DNA from: Chitinophagaceae bacterium UBA7600
GTDB lineage: Bacteria; Bacteroidota; Bacteroidia; Chitinophagales; Chitinophagaceae
DNA length: 64,000 nucleotides
Direction of reading: 5' to 3'
NCBI GenBank assembly: GCA_002478885.1
Contig: DLKC01000076.1
Coordinates: 24,854-88,853, forward strand
Shown: positions 53,160-63,017 of the stretch, one piece after another
Layout: the number at the start of each line of letters is the position of its first letter
Position numbering within the stretch: the stretch's first letter is position 1
Translations under genes and position numbers: made by a program
The notes under the pieces: model-generated
What the model saw: the letters and a program-made list of their open reading frames with translations, nothing else
Databases searched by the model: none
What the model was told of the DNA's origin: nothing

Positions 53160-54830
53160 ATGAAAAAGAAAATGCTGCCAGCATTCGTCTGTCTACTCAT
53201 TGCAAACTTAGTATATGCGCAGGGAGGAAGAACCGACTCTGCTTTTGGCTTAAACGGTTATACGTCTATTGACCCGTTACTTGGCGGCCCCGGCGACCAG
53301 GCATCCCTGCATGGCATGATCATCACCAAAGCAGGAAAACTGCTGATGTATGGCTACAGCTCTGCTCCGGGAACATCATACGAAGCCATGGTGCAGTTAA
53401 AAAACACCGGTTTTGCCGACAGTAAATTTGGTGTGAATGGCACAGTGAATTATTTCACAGCGCTCAATGTTCCGAACTACGGCGTGCAGGCATTGGCGCA
53501 GCAACCTGATGGAAAAATCATCACCGTTTCTAACTTGACTTTTCCCGATCAGAATGGATTCCCTGCTCACGACGAAGCGTGGATGGCGAGGTATAATGTA
53601 AATGGTCAGCATGACCTGAGTTTTGGCGGCCAGGGCTTTTCTGGTGACATCTATTTTTTCGACGATACGCATAAGAGATTTTTTATACAAAGTACGGCAA
53701 TACAAGCCGACGGGAAAATACTATTAGCCGGTTATACACTTGACAATTCTTACTATCCCGCTATTATCGTTAAAAGATATAATGCAGATGGCTCGCCAGA
53801 TGCCAACTTCGGCACAACCGGCACGTTTGGGGAGCAAACAGGAGCCATAGATTTTCGTACTGTCTACCCGGGTTGGTGGAACTACGCAGCGAAAATATTG
53901 GTGCAAAAAAATGGTAAGATACTTGTCTGTGGTAATGGTGCTCCCATTGGCGGCAGCCAGTCAGGATTCATAGTAGCAAGGATCGATTCTACAGGGTTGT
54001 ATCTCGACAATACATTTGGCACAAACGGGTTGGCTTATAAAACTTTTAATTCGTTTGATGGCGCTGCGTGCAACTCCATGGCCATACAGAAAAATGGAAA
54101 GATCATTGCCTTCGGTGTAAACTATGATTCAAACGTGGGTGCTGTATATGGTATGATGAACTTTAATACCAATGGTAAACTTTACACGGGTTTTAATAGC
54201 ACAGGAATGCTTGTTATGAATAATATAGCGGGTAACGCCCAATCGGTAGTGCTGCAGAAAGATGGAAAAATTGTTGGGGCTGGTGACAGGTATAACGATC
54301 AATTCGAGGAGCTTGCGACTTTGGTAAGGGTAAATACCAACGGGATTATCGATAACAGTTTTGGCACTAATGGAATAGTAACAGGCGATGCGGGTAAAGT
54401 TTCCATTTTTAAAGATGTGGCGGTTAATTCACTGGGCAATATTGTTGCAGCGGGTGACGGCTATTCTCCAAACGGAACCGTGTTCGTTGCTTGCCGTTTT
54501 TTAAGCAGTTTGAGCTTGAACATGGCAGAGGCAAACGATATATCAAATGTGGAAACAAAGCCTGGGCCAATAGCTGCCGCATTCATCTATCCAAACCCGG
54601 TGAAAAGCAATGCCGTTCTTACTTATACGATCGACAGGGATGAAATAGTTTCTATCTTACTATACGATATGAGTGGCCACCTTGTGCAAACGGTGCTTAC
54701 CAATGCCACAAGATCTGGTGGAACCAATAAACAGCAATTCAATATTCAAAATTCATTGCCTGCCGGCAACTATCTGCTCACTATTACCACGAAAACAAAA
54801 CAGGCGGGTATTAAGATATTAAAACAGTAA
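53160..54830 (+). CDS. delta-60 repeat protein with type IX sorting domain
   Basis: This is a 556-residue secreted protein. A signal peptide (MKKKMLPAFVCLLIANLVYA) is followed by about seven delta-60 repeats of 50-60 residues, each with a DGKI/NGKI turn and a FG(T/V)NG segment (QPDGKIITVS, QADGKILLAGY, QKNGKILVCG, QKDGKIVGAGD). The last 80 residues are a type IX C-terminal domain: FIYPNPVKSNAVLTY, LLYDMSGHLVQTV, LPAGNYLLTI, IKILKQ. The repeats form a propeller-like surface; the ligand is unknown. A terminator follows. Confidence 0.9.
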   Translation: MKKKMLPAFVCLLIANLVYAQGGRTDSAFGLNGYTSIDPLLGGPGDQASLHGMIITKAGKLLMYGYSSAPGTSYEAMVQLKNTGFADSKFGVNGTVNYFTALNVPNYGVQALAQQPDGKIITVSNLTFPDQNGFPAHDEAWMARYNVNGQHDLSFGGQGFSGDIYFFDDTHKRFFIQSTAIQADGKILLAGYTLDNSYYPAIIVKRYNADGSPDANFGTTGTFGEQTGAIDFRTVYPGWWNYAAKILVQKNGKILVCGNGAPIGGSQSGFIVARIDSTGLYLDNTFGTNGLAYKTFNSFDGAACNSMAIQKNGKIIAFGVNYDSNVGAVYGMMNFNTNGKLYTGFNSTGMLVMNNIAGNAQSVVLQKDGKIVGAGDRYNDQFEELATLVRVNTNGIIDNSFGTNGIVTGDAGKVSIFKDVAVNSLGNIVAAGDGYSPNGTVFVACRFLSSLSLNMAEANDISNVETKPGPIAAAFIYPNPVKSNAVLTYTIDRDEIVSILLYDMSGHLVQTVLTNATRSGGTNKQQFNIQNSLPAGNYLLTITTKTKQAGIKILKQ

Positions 54831-54854
54831 GGCCTCCATAAGCCGTTATTATCG

Positions 54855-54888
54855 AAACCATCTCGTAACTAAATGAGGTGGTTTTTTT
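54855..54888 (+). terminator. hairpin terminator after the delta-60 protein gene
   Basis: ACCATCTC (54857-54864) pairs with GAGGTGGT (54875-54882), one G-U pair, around a 10-nt loop, and T residues follow. It lies 26 bp after the stop codon. Confidence 0.8.
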
Positions 54889-55302
54889 ATTGTTGTTTTG
54901 CAGCAGGGGCTTGTTTCCCTGGGGTCTGTCGGGCGGCGGCAGCAGTAATAAATCAATTCTTAAAAGGCGCTGGTAACTTTTCAAGGTATTCTTTTGAAAA
55001 CCCTTTTATAAATAATTTGTGCGACTTTCTTAAGGCTGGTTAGCCCAATCATTTTATTCCGTGCATAAAGCAATTGGATCCATGTCTTTTCCAGGTGAAC
55101 ACCGGTTACAGGCTTGTTTTAAAGTACGCGGCTGCTGGCAATTGATTGCTGTTACACTGCGTTGCGTTTGCTGCCTGTAGAAATGGATGGCAATTGGATT
55201 ACCGATCGCCTGGGTGCCTCGCATAAGCGGCGTTGTAATTAAAAGATTTTCATTCTAACGCCTGCCGGACTGGTTGTGTTGAATGTGCCTGTTGCCCAAA
55301 GC
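54889..55302. other. gene-free stretch between convergent genes
   Basis: No frame with recognisable content and no unit of the intergenic repeat family is seen between the two terminators. Confidence 0.5.
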
Positions 55303-55331
55303 AAAAGGCTGCCTTTTTGAGACAGCCTTTT
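55303..55331 (-). terminator. hairpin terminator of the tail-fibre-like gene
   Basis: AAAAGGCTG (55303-55311) and CAGCCTTTT (55323-55331) form a perfect 9-bp stem with an 11-nt loop, 30 bp past the minus-strand stop. The AT ends let it work in either direction. Confidence 0.8.
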
Positions 55332-55360
55332 GCCGAGTTATTTATCTGTTATGGTACTGC

Positions 55361-57148
55361 TTATTTTATCACTACCATTTGCCTGGAGCCAAAGAATTTG
55401 CCATTAACATAAAGCGAATAATGGTAGGTGCCTGGCAAAAGCATTGCTGCATCTACATTCAGTGTTCCTTTGCCGCTTCCTGAAACGGTTGCCTGTTTTA
55501 TTGCTTTGCCGCTTTTATCTGTAATTACAATTTGTGCCGAAGTATACTTTTCAGGTAAACTGTAGTTAATAATAGTGGCGCTTTTTAATGGGTTGGGTAT
55601 ATTTTGCTCGAGCGAAACGCCCGTTATATTGATCGCTTGTTGACTGCTGCTGGCAGTCGCTGATGTTTGGCCGTTTAGCATAGCCTCTAGTTTGGAAACC
55701 CGCTGTTCCAGTGAACTGTTGGCGTTCTGAAGGTCGGTGATGGCATTTTTTTGCGCGTCATTTAATTTTGAAAGCTCCTGCACAGCTTTAACCAGTGGTA
55801 CAACAAACTCGCTATACGTAATGGAATAAAGTCCATCAGCGGTTTCAGGCTTGTGTATACCACTGAATTCATACCCCGTTTCGGCGGCGGCCTGCTCAAC
55901 ATCCTGCGCAACAAAGCCCGTCATCAATTTCTTTTCAATGTCATACCTGCCCCTCCAGTCATTCAGCGGTTGCTTTCCCTTGTTCAGCATTGCATCTTCA
56001 CGGTGAATATTTAAATTATATGTAACAGGCTTCAGCTTGTTAATGAAAGCAAGCCCGGGAACGTTCTCTTTAATATTGTCCTTTATTCTTCTGTCGCTGA
56101 AGCTGGACCATTGGACCTGCGCTACCATAAAAGATACGCTGGAGTTGCCGCAGGTTACGCTGTTGCTTGCGCCATAAGTATTTCCTGCCAGGTAACCCAG
56201 GCACATGCTGTTATCAGTACTGTTGGTTAATCCTGAAACTGCTCCTATAGACGTGTTGTTATAACCGGTTTGGTTGGCCTGCCCTGCTTCATATCCTAAA
56301 CCGGTGTTTTGAGCGCCCGTCGTATTGGCGTCAAGGGCAAACGCACCAACTGCTGTATTATCGCTACCTGTTCCTGTTGCATTGCGAAGCGTGTACGAAC
56401 CAAAAGCTGTATTATAGTTGGCGCTGGTGTTTGAATAAAGCGCGTTGATGCCGAATGCGACATTACTGCTTCCTGTTGTGTTTTGGTACAGCGAAAAAGC
56501 GCCTGTGCTGGTGTTGCTGCCACCTGTAGTATTTGTGGTAAGCGCATAATTGCCGCTTGCGGTATTGTTGCTGCCTGAAGTATTTGCATAAAGTGCAGCA
56601 TATCCGCTTGCTGTATTAAAAGCACCTGTAGTGTTCAATGCTCCGGAATAGTACCCTATAGATGTATTGGCGTTGACAATATCCCCGTTTAGGATGCGGT
56701 TATTACCAGAGTAGATACTGCCGTTATAATAAATGTTTTTCCAGGAAAGGCCGCTGCTGCCAAGGTTTCGCACCTTGTTGCTGTCTGGTACAAGGCTTGC
56801 GTTCACCTTGGTTGTTGCATTTAAATTCGATAGGGAGGTGTTGGCTCCGGCACCACTAACTGGCACCCATGCGGTTCCGGAATAAATATAAAGTCCGGGT
56901 GTGCCATTGGTTTGAAAAATTAAAAGGCCGGTTGCCGGCGTTGCTATTGCATCGCGTTGCGCTTTTGTCATACGCGGTGCAAGCATACCCTTTGTGGTAG
57001 AACTAATATCGAGTATGGCCGAAGCATTCGGGCTGGTTGTGCCTATCCCAACGCTCCCATTTGCGGGGAAAATATTCTGCGCGTTGATCTTATCTGCCGT
57101 AACAAATACTAAAGTGGCCAGAGCGAGTGCGCGTAAATTAATGTTCAT
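55361..57148 (-). CDS. tail-fibre-like protein with S74 chaperone and type IX sorting domains
   Basis: This is a 595-residue secreted protein. After the signal peptide come a conserved TSPNASAILDISSTTKGMLAPRMT segment (about 40-65) and about seven short Asn/Thr/Gly-rich repeats (about 165-310; e.g. SGSNNTASGNYALTTNTTGG), similar to YadA-type adhesin heads. An intramolecular chaperone of peptidase S74 type follows, with SDRRIKDNI, then a coiled coil (LNDAQKNAITDLQNANSSLE) and a type IX C-terminal domain (SLEQNIPNPLKSATIINYSLP...). It is probably a surface trimer or fibre. If S74 self-cleaves, the sorting domain would part from the repeats. Confidence 0.88.
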   Translation of the reverse strand: MNINLRALALATLVFVTADKINAQNIFPANGSVGIGTTSPNASAILDISSTTKGMLAPRMTKAQRDAIATPATGLLIFQTNGTPGLYIYSGTAWVPVSGAGANTSLSNLNATTKVNASLVPDSNKVRNLGSSGLSWKNIYYNGSIYSGNNRILNGDIVNANTSIGYYSGALNTTGAFNTASGYAALYANTSGSNNTASGNYALTTNTTGGSNTSTGAFSLYQNTTGSSNVAFGINALYSNTSANYNTAFGSYTLRNATGTGSDNTAVGAFALDANTTGAQNTGLGYEAGQANQTGYNNTSIGAVSGLTNSTDNSMCLGYLAGNTYGASNSVTCGNSSVSFMVAQVQWSSFSDRRIKDNIKENVPGLAFINKLKPVTYNLNIHREDAMLNKGKQPLNDWRGRYDIEKKLMTGFVAQDVEQAAAETGYEFSGIHKPETADGLYSITYSEFVVPLVKAVQELSKLNDAQKNAITDLQNANSSLEQRVSKLEAMLNGQTSATASSSQQAINITGVSLEQNIPNPLKSATIINYSLPEKYTSAQIVITDKSGKAIKQATVSGSGKGTLNVDAAMLLPGTYHYSLYVNGKFFGSRQMVVIK

Positions 57149-57302
57149 TTCAATTTGGTTTTAGTGTTTTTAATAACACAAAGCAACAATTACAAAGAGC
57201 CCTTAAAACCGGAATTCATCTTACGGCAGAAAATACAATCAAACCGGCAGCCATCATTTTATTTCCGGCAAACAGCGGCAGTATGCAAAATGATTTTTTG
57301 CT

Positions 57303-57479
57303 ATCCGGCAGTTGATCTGCTATGATGCTTTACTTGCGTCGCACACTTGTACTGCAGTATATAAATCAGCAGGTCATGCGTTGCCTGCTGTATTGCAGTT
57401 GTTGATGGGTGCGGGGTTAACCGCACAAGAGTGCGACGCAACGATGTTTAACAAGGTTGCTTCAGCCGGGTTCAAAAAG
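57303..57479. repeat. inward-facing pair of short-form repeat units (F then R)
   Basis: The F unit at 57303-57353 (core 57334-57344) ends ACTTGTACTGCAG. The R unit at 57423-57479 (core 57431-57441) ends CAGCCGGGTTCAAAAAG. They lie in a 498-bp gene-free gap with nothing else recognisable. Confidence 0.85.
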
Positions 57480-57646
57480 TATTGAATTTAAACCGCGCTC
57501 CCGGCTCCATTTTAAAAACCAGTTATAGGATTATTTGTGCCGCTTATTGTTTCAGCGCCACCAAAAATGTGTTGTGAAAAACAGGGCCTTCAATCAAGGG
57601 TATGTTTGCACTGTAGTAAAAAATACAGAAAATAAAATCAGTAGTA

Positions 57647-58096
57647 ATGACAACTTCAGAAATGGTAAGGGTATACATAAACCAGCTTTGCGCAGAAATC
57701 GGCTGCACACCGGAAAGCATCTACAGCAAAGAAAACAACTCTTGGTTTTTTACAAGGGGTTCCGCATCTGTAGAAGTTTTTATGACATCGTATGAAACGG
57801 TGGTCAAAACGGTGCGCACGTTTGTAAGATGTTTTTCACCGGTTTGTGCAATACCTGCAGATAATCAAAAAAAGATACAGCTGTACGAAGAGGCGCTGCA
57901 AAACAATACAACATATATGGGTTTAAAGCTGAGCATTGTTCCGGAAAAAGGTTTTGTATATGCCGTTGCTGAAAGAGATATAGAAGGAATGGACTACACG
58001 GAATTTAAAACCCTTATCAGCGACCTCGGCTACTGGGCCGATCAGTTGGATGATCTGTTGCTTCAGCGTTTTGGCTCAGCAGCGTCTTTGAACTAA
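57647..58096 (+). CDS. YbjN-like / secretion-chaperone-fold protein, hypothetical
   Basis: This 149-residue soluble protein looks like the YbjN or type III secretion chaperone-like fold: an N-terminal helix (MVRVYINQLCAEIG), a strand pair (SWFFTRGSASVEVFM), a central helix (NQKKIQLYEEALQNN), then strands and a C-terminal helix (MDYTEFKTLISDLGYWADQLDDLLLQRFG). No motif gives a function. It is followed by a small membrane protein gene on the same strand. Confidence 0.75.
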   Translation: MTTSEMVRVYINQLCAEIGCTPESIYSKENNSWFFTRGSASVEVFMTSYETVVKTVRTFVRCFSPVCAIPADNQKKIQLYEEALQNNTTYMGLKLSIVPEKGFVYAVAERDIEGMDYTEFKTLISDLGYWADQLDDLLLQRFGSAASLN

Positions 58097-58185
58097 ACAA
58101 ATGAATTACGTTATATAAGGCCGTTGCGATACTTGTAAAAACACCACCCCTTTAAGCACTGCCTGGTTTATTTAATTAAAGTACT

Positions 58186-58848
58186 ATGTTACTCAGTCTT
58201 TTTTTCGACAACATGAATGCTTCGCTGGAGCTGGTACTCATCGGGGCTTTCATCTTTGCTGTGTATTGGCTGGTGCTGCGTAAACACAATTCGCTTGGTT
58301 TAAGAATGCTTGTTTTATGCACGCTGCTGTTTGTTGGCTGTTGTGTGTGGCTTTATAAAGATGAAGCTGATTTAAGCAAGATCCTGAACAGCGGTGAACA
58401 GCATATTGCCACCGTATTGGAGAAAGAGAAAACAGGCAATAACGAGTTTGAAGTGGAAATATCCTTTACTGCAAACGACGGAAAATCTATAAGTACCAAA
58501 ACAAGCAAATATATTTCGAAGGAGGAGTGGGATAAGTTTGAAACCGGCAAGCCATTATCTGTTATTTATGTTGCGGCTTCAAACGGGACCTATGTACAGC
58601 AAAGCATCATGCGTTTTAAGGAAGATAAAGTCTACCTGTATTATTTCTCCGGGTTCTGGTTGGTGCTAGGTATTGCTCTCTACACCTGGCTGCGGAAATT
58701 TAAAGTGGGTGTTGATGAAGAAACAGGAGCGGAGTGGGTAGAGAAAGAAGACGGCGCCATTATACTCGACGAGCGAAAGTCGAAAACCGCCGGCGTAATA
58801 AAAAGGATGAACATTTTTTCAAAGCTGCTGCAGGCATTTGGTAAGTAG
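58186..58848 (+). CDS. DUF3592-like membrane protein, hypothetical
   Basis: This 220-residue protein has hydrophobic helices at about 14-30, 39-56 and 148-165. A soluble loop between the second and third contains VEISFTANDGKSISTKTSKYIS and LSVIYVAASNGTYVQ, the pattern of DUF3592. The C-terminal 55 residues are charged and cytoplasmic. Function is unknown. It lies 89 bp after the YbjN-like gene, with which it may share a transcript. Confidence 0.72.
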   Translation: MLLSLFFDNMNASLELVLIGAFIFAVYWLVLRKHNSLGLRMLVLCTLLFVGCCVWLYKDEADLSKILNSGEQHIATVLEKEKTGNNEFEVEISFTANDGKSISTKTSKYISKEEWDKFETGKPLSVIYVAASNGTYVQQSIMRFKEDKVYLYYFSGFWLVLGIALYTWLRKFKVGVDEETGAEWVEKEDGAIILDERKSKTAGVIKRMNIFSKLLQAFGK

Positions 58849-58932
58849 CGGCTGCTACGCCTCAACACAACCGCATTGTTTTTTCTTTATTGAACAAGTC
58901 AGTTTTTATATCACAAACTTCATACACTAACA

Positions 58933-59517
58933 ATGAAAACAACAATCAAAACAGGTATTGCAACACTAATGCTGCTGTCAGTAATTTCCTGTACCAAAGA
59001 AACAGTCAGCAGCCCTTCTGCCGCGTCGCAGGCATCAGATAATTCCGATGCGGTAGCAACATTCACCATCGGTCAAAGCTACCATGGCGGTATTATATTT
59101 TATATCGACTCTTCGGGGCAGCATGGTTTAATTGCTGCAACATCAGACCAGGGCACGGGCATCGCCTGGAAGAAAGGCGTGAACACTGTAACCGGTGCAA
59201 CTGCCACTGCTGTTGGTAAAGGAATGGCCAATACCAATAAAATTGTGGCTGCCCTTGGCACTACGGGTAGCTATGCGGCGCTTTTATGCTATAACTACAG
59301 TGTGGGTAGTTTTAAAAACTGGTACTTGCCTTCAAAAGATGAACTTAATTTAATGTACCAGCAAAGTGCGGTAATCGGCGGGCTTTCCGGCGGCAATTAC
59401 TGGAGCTCTTCCGAAGCTGCAAAGGGAACTGCATGGGACCAGGAATTTGGGGGTGGTTTTCAGTTTAAAGACAGTAAGTCTTTCACTTTAAATGTTCGCG
59501 CCATTGAATCTTTTTAA
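58933..59517 (+). CDS. DUF1566-domain lipoprotein
   Basis: This 194-residue lipoprotein has signal and lipobox in MKTTIKTGIATLMLLSVISC. The mature part starts with a Ser-rich linker, then a DUF1566/Lcl-like domain: GGIIFYIDSSGQHGLIAA, WYLPSKDELNLMYQQ, YWSSSEAAKGTAWDQEF and the closing LNVRAIESF. This fold is found on surface proteins and in lectin-like modules; the ligand is unknown. Confidence 0.88.
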   Translation: MKTTIKTGIATLMLLSVISCTKETVSSPSAASQASDNSDAVATFTIGQSYHGGIIFYIDSSGQHGLIAATSDQGTGIAWKKGVNTVTGATATAVGKGMANTNKIVAALGTTGSYAALLCYNYSVGSFKNWYLPSKDELNLMYQQSAVIGGLSGGNYWSSSEAAKGTAWDQEFGGGFQFKDSKSFTLNVRAIESF

Positions 59518-59527
59518 TTTTTATTTA

Positions 59528-59883
59528 CCGAACTTAAGCGTTTCAATTGTGCATCCTTGCGTCGCACTCTTGTACAGTGGAAACATTTTGGAGCAATGCG
59601 AATAAGTGTTATTGCTGTCTTAGCCTTTTTGCGGTGTCGCCTTTCATTATATAGTACAAAACTTCTGTTGCGTACCGGCTTCCCCAAACCCTCGTTGAAC
59701 GGAAAAACTTTTTCAATCCTTGCATGCCACCGCATACAACCTGCCTTACAAGTACGGCTGTCAAAGCAAGTGTAGAGCATCCCGGCAGGCGAAGCGGCTG
59801 GGGTGCTTTATCGTTGTTGCGCATTGCGGTAAAGTACAAGGGTGCGTCGCAAGAAAAGCTTAATAGCATTGATCTGCCGGGCC
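59528..59883. repeat. inward-facing pair of short-form repeat units, 265 bp apart
   Basis: The F unit at about 59528-59575 (core 59557-59567) ends CTCTTGTACAGTGG. The R unit at 59834-59883 carries a changed centre (GTGCGTCGCAA, 59842-59852) and ends CTGCCGGGCC. They occupy the 421-bp gap before the sensor kinase gene. Confidence 0.78.
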
Positions 59884-59938
59884 AATAACATACTTTGCTA
59901 AGCAGCTTATTTTTTTTAGTTTGCAGTAACATCTTATC

Positions 59939-62900
59939 ATGAGGATAATCAGCTTTTTTGCGGCATTATTTTTCTATCAATGTTCCCCGGCGCAATGGTT
60001 TAATAATATTACCACGTTTACTACGCAAAATGGCTTAAGCAACAACACTATTACCTGCCTTCAGAAAGATGAGACCGGGTTTTTGTGGATTGGCACGCAT
60101 GAAGGTTTAAACCGCTATGATGGTACGGAGTTTATTAACGTGCTGAGCAATGAGAAAAACAATTTGCCATCGAACAACATCAGTAAAATTTGTTTCATTG
60201 ATAAAACAACGGTGGCCGTTGGTACGGATGCGGGATTATGCTTATTAAACACGGCAACGCTATCGGGACAAAAAATTGACTTACCGTTTAATACAAAATT
60301 TCCCAACACGGGTTATTACGTGGAAGACCTGTTGTATAAAAAAAGCGACAAGGAATTATGGGTTTCTACCATTCATGGCCTGTTTGTATTTAGTGACCAG
60401 GGCAAGCTGCTGAAGAAAATGATTACTTCAGATGAGGGATTAAGTAAAGGATATTTTGCCAGGTATTTATTTAAAGATGCACATGGGGATGTCTATTTTT
60501 TTTCTCCGCAGAAAGCAGGGTTTTATTACGCTAATTTTGCCCGGCAAAACCTTGTTGCGGCAGAAAAGAAAATTCCCGGTTTTAAGCTGAACGATTTCAT
60601 CCGGGATAAGTTTTATTTGGTCAGTGCCCAAACGTCTGATCATGAAGCTGTTTGCATTTTGTCAAAAACAGCAATTACCGGCAATGATGAGTATATAAGT
60701 TACGACAACAGCTTATCGGGCCGGAATTTTATACAGAAGATAGTGGTAAGCATTCCTGCTCAAAAGCGGCTTTACAATGCTTTCCCCTTAAATGATTCTG
60801 TGCTTTTGGTGAACTCGTTTTTTGGAGAGCCTTTATTGTATAACAGTAACAATAATACGATTCGTTTGGCGGCAGACCATCCGTTATGGTTTACGTCCTG
60901 GCCCGATGGCTTTGGTGCTTACCTGTACAAAGACGAAACTAACTTATGGGTTGGCACTTCAAAGGGCCTGCTGCAGTCGTCTTTGAAAACCAATTTGTTT
61001 AAGACTAATACTGCGCTGACCAATGTAGTGAGCAATTACTCCGGCCTGGTCTCCTACGACTACGGTATTTATGATAATAAAAAATTATGGCTGGCATGTA
61101 TGGGCGCCGGCCTTTTTAGTCTTGATACGGTTCGCAACACGGTCGACGCTTTTTTTGGTAAGTCTACTCCCGAAGCTTACAGGAAAAAAGTAGTAAGCAC
61201 GGCGGTTTTTCCTTCCGGAAAAATGATGTGGCTGTTTTCTGTGTACGGACCAATCCTGGTGAATCCCGGCACAAAAAAAATAAGTCTCGCCAATGGTATC
61301 GCGAAAGACGCTTCTTTTGATGATGAAGCTGGATATCCGATGAAAGACAGCAGGGGTAATATATGGACGACGCTGCCAAATGGTATTTCAAAATATGATG
61401 CAGGGAAAAACATGTTTGTAAACTATAAAACGAAATACGGGGGGGGAACATTTCCACTGGTAAGAGCCTATGCAAAAACCGAGGACGGAGAAGGGAACAT
61501 ATGGATGGGGAGCGGTGATACACTTGTTAAATTCGACCCTGCGAAAAACGTCTTCTCAACCGTTCTGCTCGCAAAAGATGGTAAAGCGTTAAGATCGCTT
61601 GGTTCTTTGGCGAGTGATGGCGGCGATCTGCTGTATATGAACGTAGCCGGAGCTTTTGGTATTTACCATATTTCTACCAGTAGTATTGAGCTGTTTACCA
61701 AGCAAACGGGGATTATTTCCACCGCCATCAATGATATAGTCAGCGATAAGGATGGAAATGCATGGATTGCCACCGAAGGAGGATTGGTGTTTTACAACAG
61801 GCAGAAAATGAAGTTTTCTTCATTCACAAGGGCTGACGGTTTACCGGATGACGAAGTGATTGGTGTAAACTTCGCTGACCCGGAAAAGAAGACTTTGTTT
61901 TTGGGATTCGCTAAAACCTATTGCCTTTTTGAGCCGCGAAATTTTCTACTGGACAAGAAAACCCCCGACAATGTAATTACACACATAGAAGTTGACGGGG
62001 AGTCGTTTATTCCCGGCACGGAGCAGGTGTTTTCCTACAAGCAAAACAGCATTTCTTTTAATTATACAGGTATCAACTACAACCAGGGCCAGCAAAACAA
62101 TTACGCCTGCATGTTGGAAGGGTTCGACCAGGACTGGAAGTATCCGGGCAAAGAGCGTAAAGTGAATTATATAAACCTGCCCCCGAATAAATATGTCTTT
62201 AAAGTAAAGAGCGCAAATCACCAGGGAGAATGGAATGAGCAGCCTGCCATTTTTGAATTTGAAATTACGCCGCCTTTCTGGCAACAATGGTGGTTTCGTA
62301 TCCTGGTCATAAGCGGAATAGTTTTCGGTGTTTACTACCTGGTGAAGAGGCGGGATGACTCCATACAAAAGGATAATAAGATAAAACTCCAGATGAGTGA
62401 ATTGCGTATGCAGGCGCTCAGGGCTCAAATGAACCCGCATTTTATTTTTAACAGCCTTAACAGCATCCAGAATTATATACTCAGTAATAACACCATTGAT
62501 GCGGCTGCTTATCTTTCGAAATTTGCTAAGTTGATGCGCCGCATTTTAGATCAGTCGAAGCACAATTTCCTGCCGCTCGGCGAAGTGATGGAAACACTTA
62601 AAATGTATGTTGAAATTGAAGCTTTCCGCTTTAACAATGAATTTAGTTATACGTTTAATGTAGAAGACAACGATGATTTGCTGGATGCAAGAGTTCCGCC
62701 AATGTTATTACAGCCGTTCGTGGAAAATGCCATACTGCATGGGCTAATGCCAAAGGCCGGCGAGAAAAAATTAATGATTAATTGTAGCCTTATTAATGCT
62801 GATGCGGAAATCATCATCGATGATAATGGTATTGGCCGTACACAGCTTAACGCAAAAGCTGGCCATACTTCACAGGGGGAAAAATTAACGGCAGGCATGC

Positions 62901-63013
62901 TGGAAAGCCTGCAGCAAATCCAGAATATAAAAGCCTCCATTGAAATTACCGATAAAACAGGAAACGGAATTTCAGCAGGCACCACCGTAAAGTTCATATT
63001 GCCATTAAGATAA
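59939..63013 (+). CDS. LytS-type sensor histidine kinase with periplasmic propeller
   Basis: This 1024-residue two-component sensor has a signal peptide (MRIISFFAALFFYQCSPA) and a periplasmic region with Reg_prop repeats forming beta-propellers (for example TFTTQNGLSNNTITCLQKDETGFLWIGTHEGL and DKDGNAWIATEGGLVFYN). A Y_Y_Y domain follows (about 690-775), then a single membrane helix (about 784-802). The kinase is of the LytS/His_kinase type with acceptor His834 in MNPHFIFNSLNSIQNYI and an ATPase part LLQPFVENAILHGL. It lacks the AraC domain of hybrid (HTCS) sensors and instead pairs with the LytTR regulator encoded 4 bp downstream. Confidence 0.93.
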   Translation: MRIISFFAALFFYQCSPAQWFNNITTFTTQNGLSNNTITCLQKDETGFLWIGTHEGLNRYDGTEFINVLSNEKNNLPSNNISKICFIDKTTVAVGTDAGLCLLNTATLSGQKIDLPFNTKFPNTGYYVEDLLYKKSDKELWVSTIHGLFVFSDQGKLLKKMITSDEGLSKGYFARYLFKDAHGDVYFFSPQKAGFYYANFARQNLVAAEKKIPGFKLNDFIRDKFYLVSAQTSDHEAVCILSKTAITGNDEYISYDNSLSGRNFIQKIVVSIPAQKRLYNAFPLNDSVLLVNSFFGEPLLYNSNNNTIRLAADHPLWFTSWPDGFGAYLYKDETNLWVGTSKGLLQSSLKTNLFKTNTALTNVVSNYSGLVSYDYGIYDNKKLWLACMGAGLFSLDTVRNTVDAFFGKSTPEAYRKKVVSTAVFPSGKMMWLFSVYGPILVNPGTKKISLANGIAKDASFDDEAGYPMKDSRGNIWTTLPNGISKYDAGKNMFVNYKTKYGGGTFPLVRAYAKTEDGEGNIWMGSGDTLVKFDPAKNVFSTVLLAKDGKALRSLGSLASDGGDLLYMNVAGAFGIYHISTSSIELFTKQTGIISTAINDIVSDKDGNAWIATEGGLVFYNRQKMKFSSFTRADGLPDDEVIGVNFADPEKKTLFLGFAKTYCLFEPRNFLLDKKTPDNVITHIEVDGESFIPGTEQVFSYKQNSISFNYTGINYNQGQQNNYACMLEGFDQDWKYPGKERKVNYINLPPNKYVFKVKSANHQGEWNEQPAIFEFEITPPFWQQWWFRILVISGIVFGVYYLVKRRDDSIQKDNKIKLQMSELRMQALRAQMNPHFIFNSLNSIQNYILSNNTIDAAAYLSKFAKLMRRILDQSKHNFLPLGEVMETLKMYVEIEAFRFNNEFSYTFNVEDNDDLLDARVPPMLLQPFVENAILHGLMPKAGEKKLMINCSLINADAEIIIDDNGIGRTQLNAKAGHTSQGEKLTAGMLESLQQIQNIKASIEITDKTGNGISAGTTVKFILPLR

Positions 63014-63017
63014 TTTT

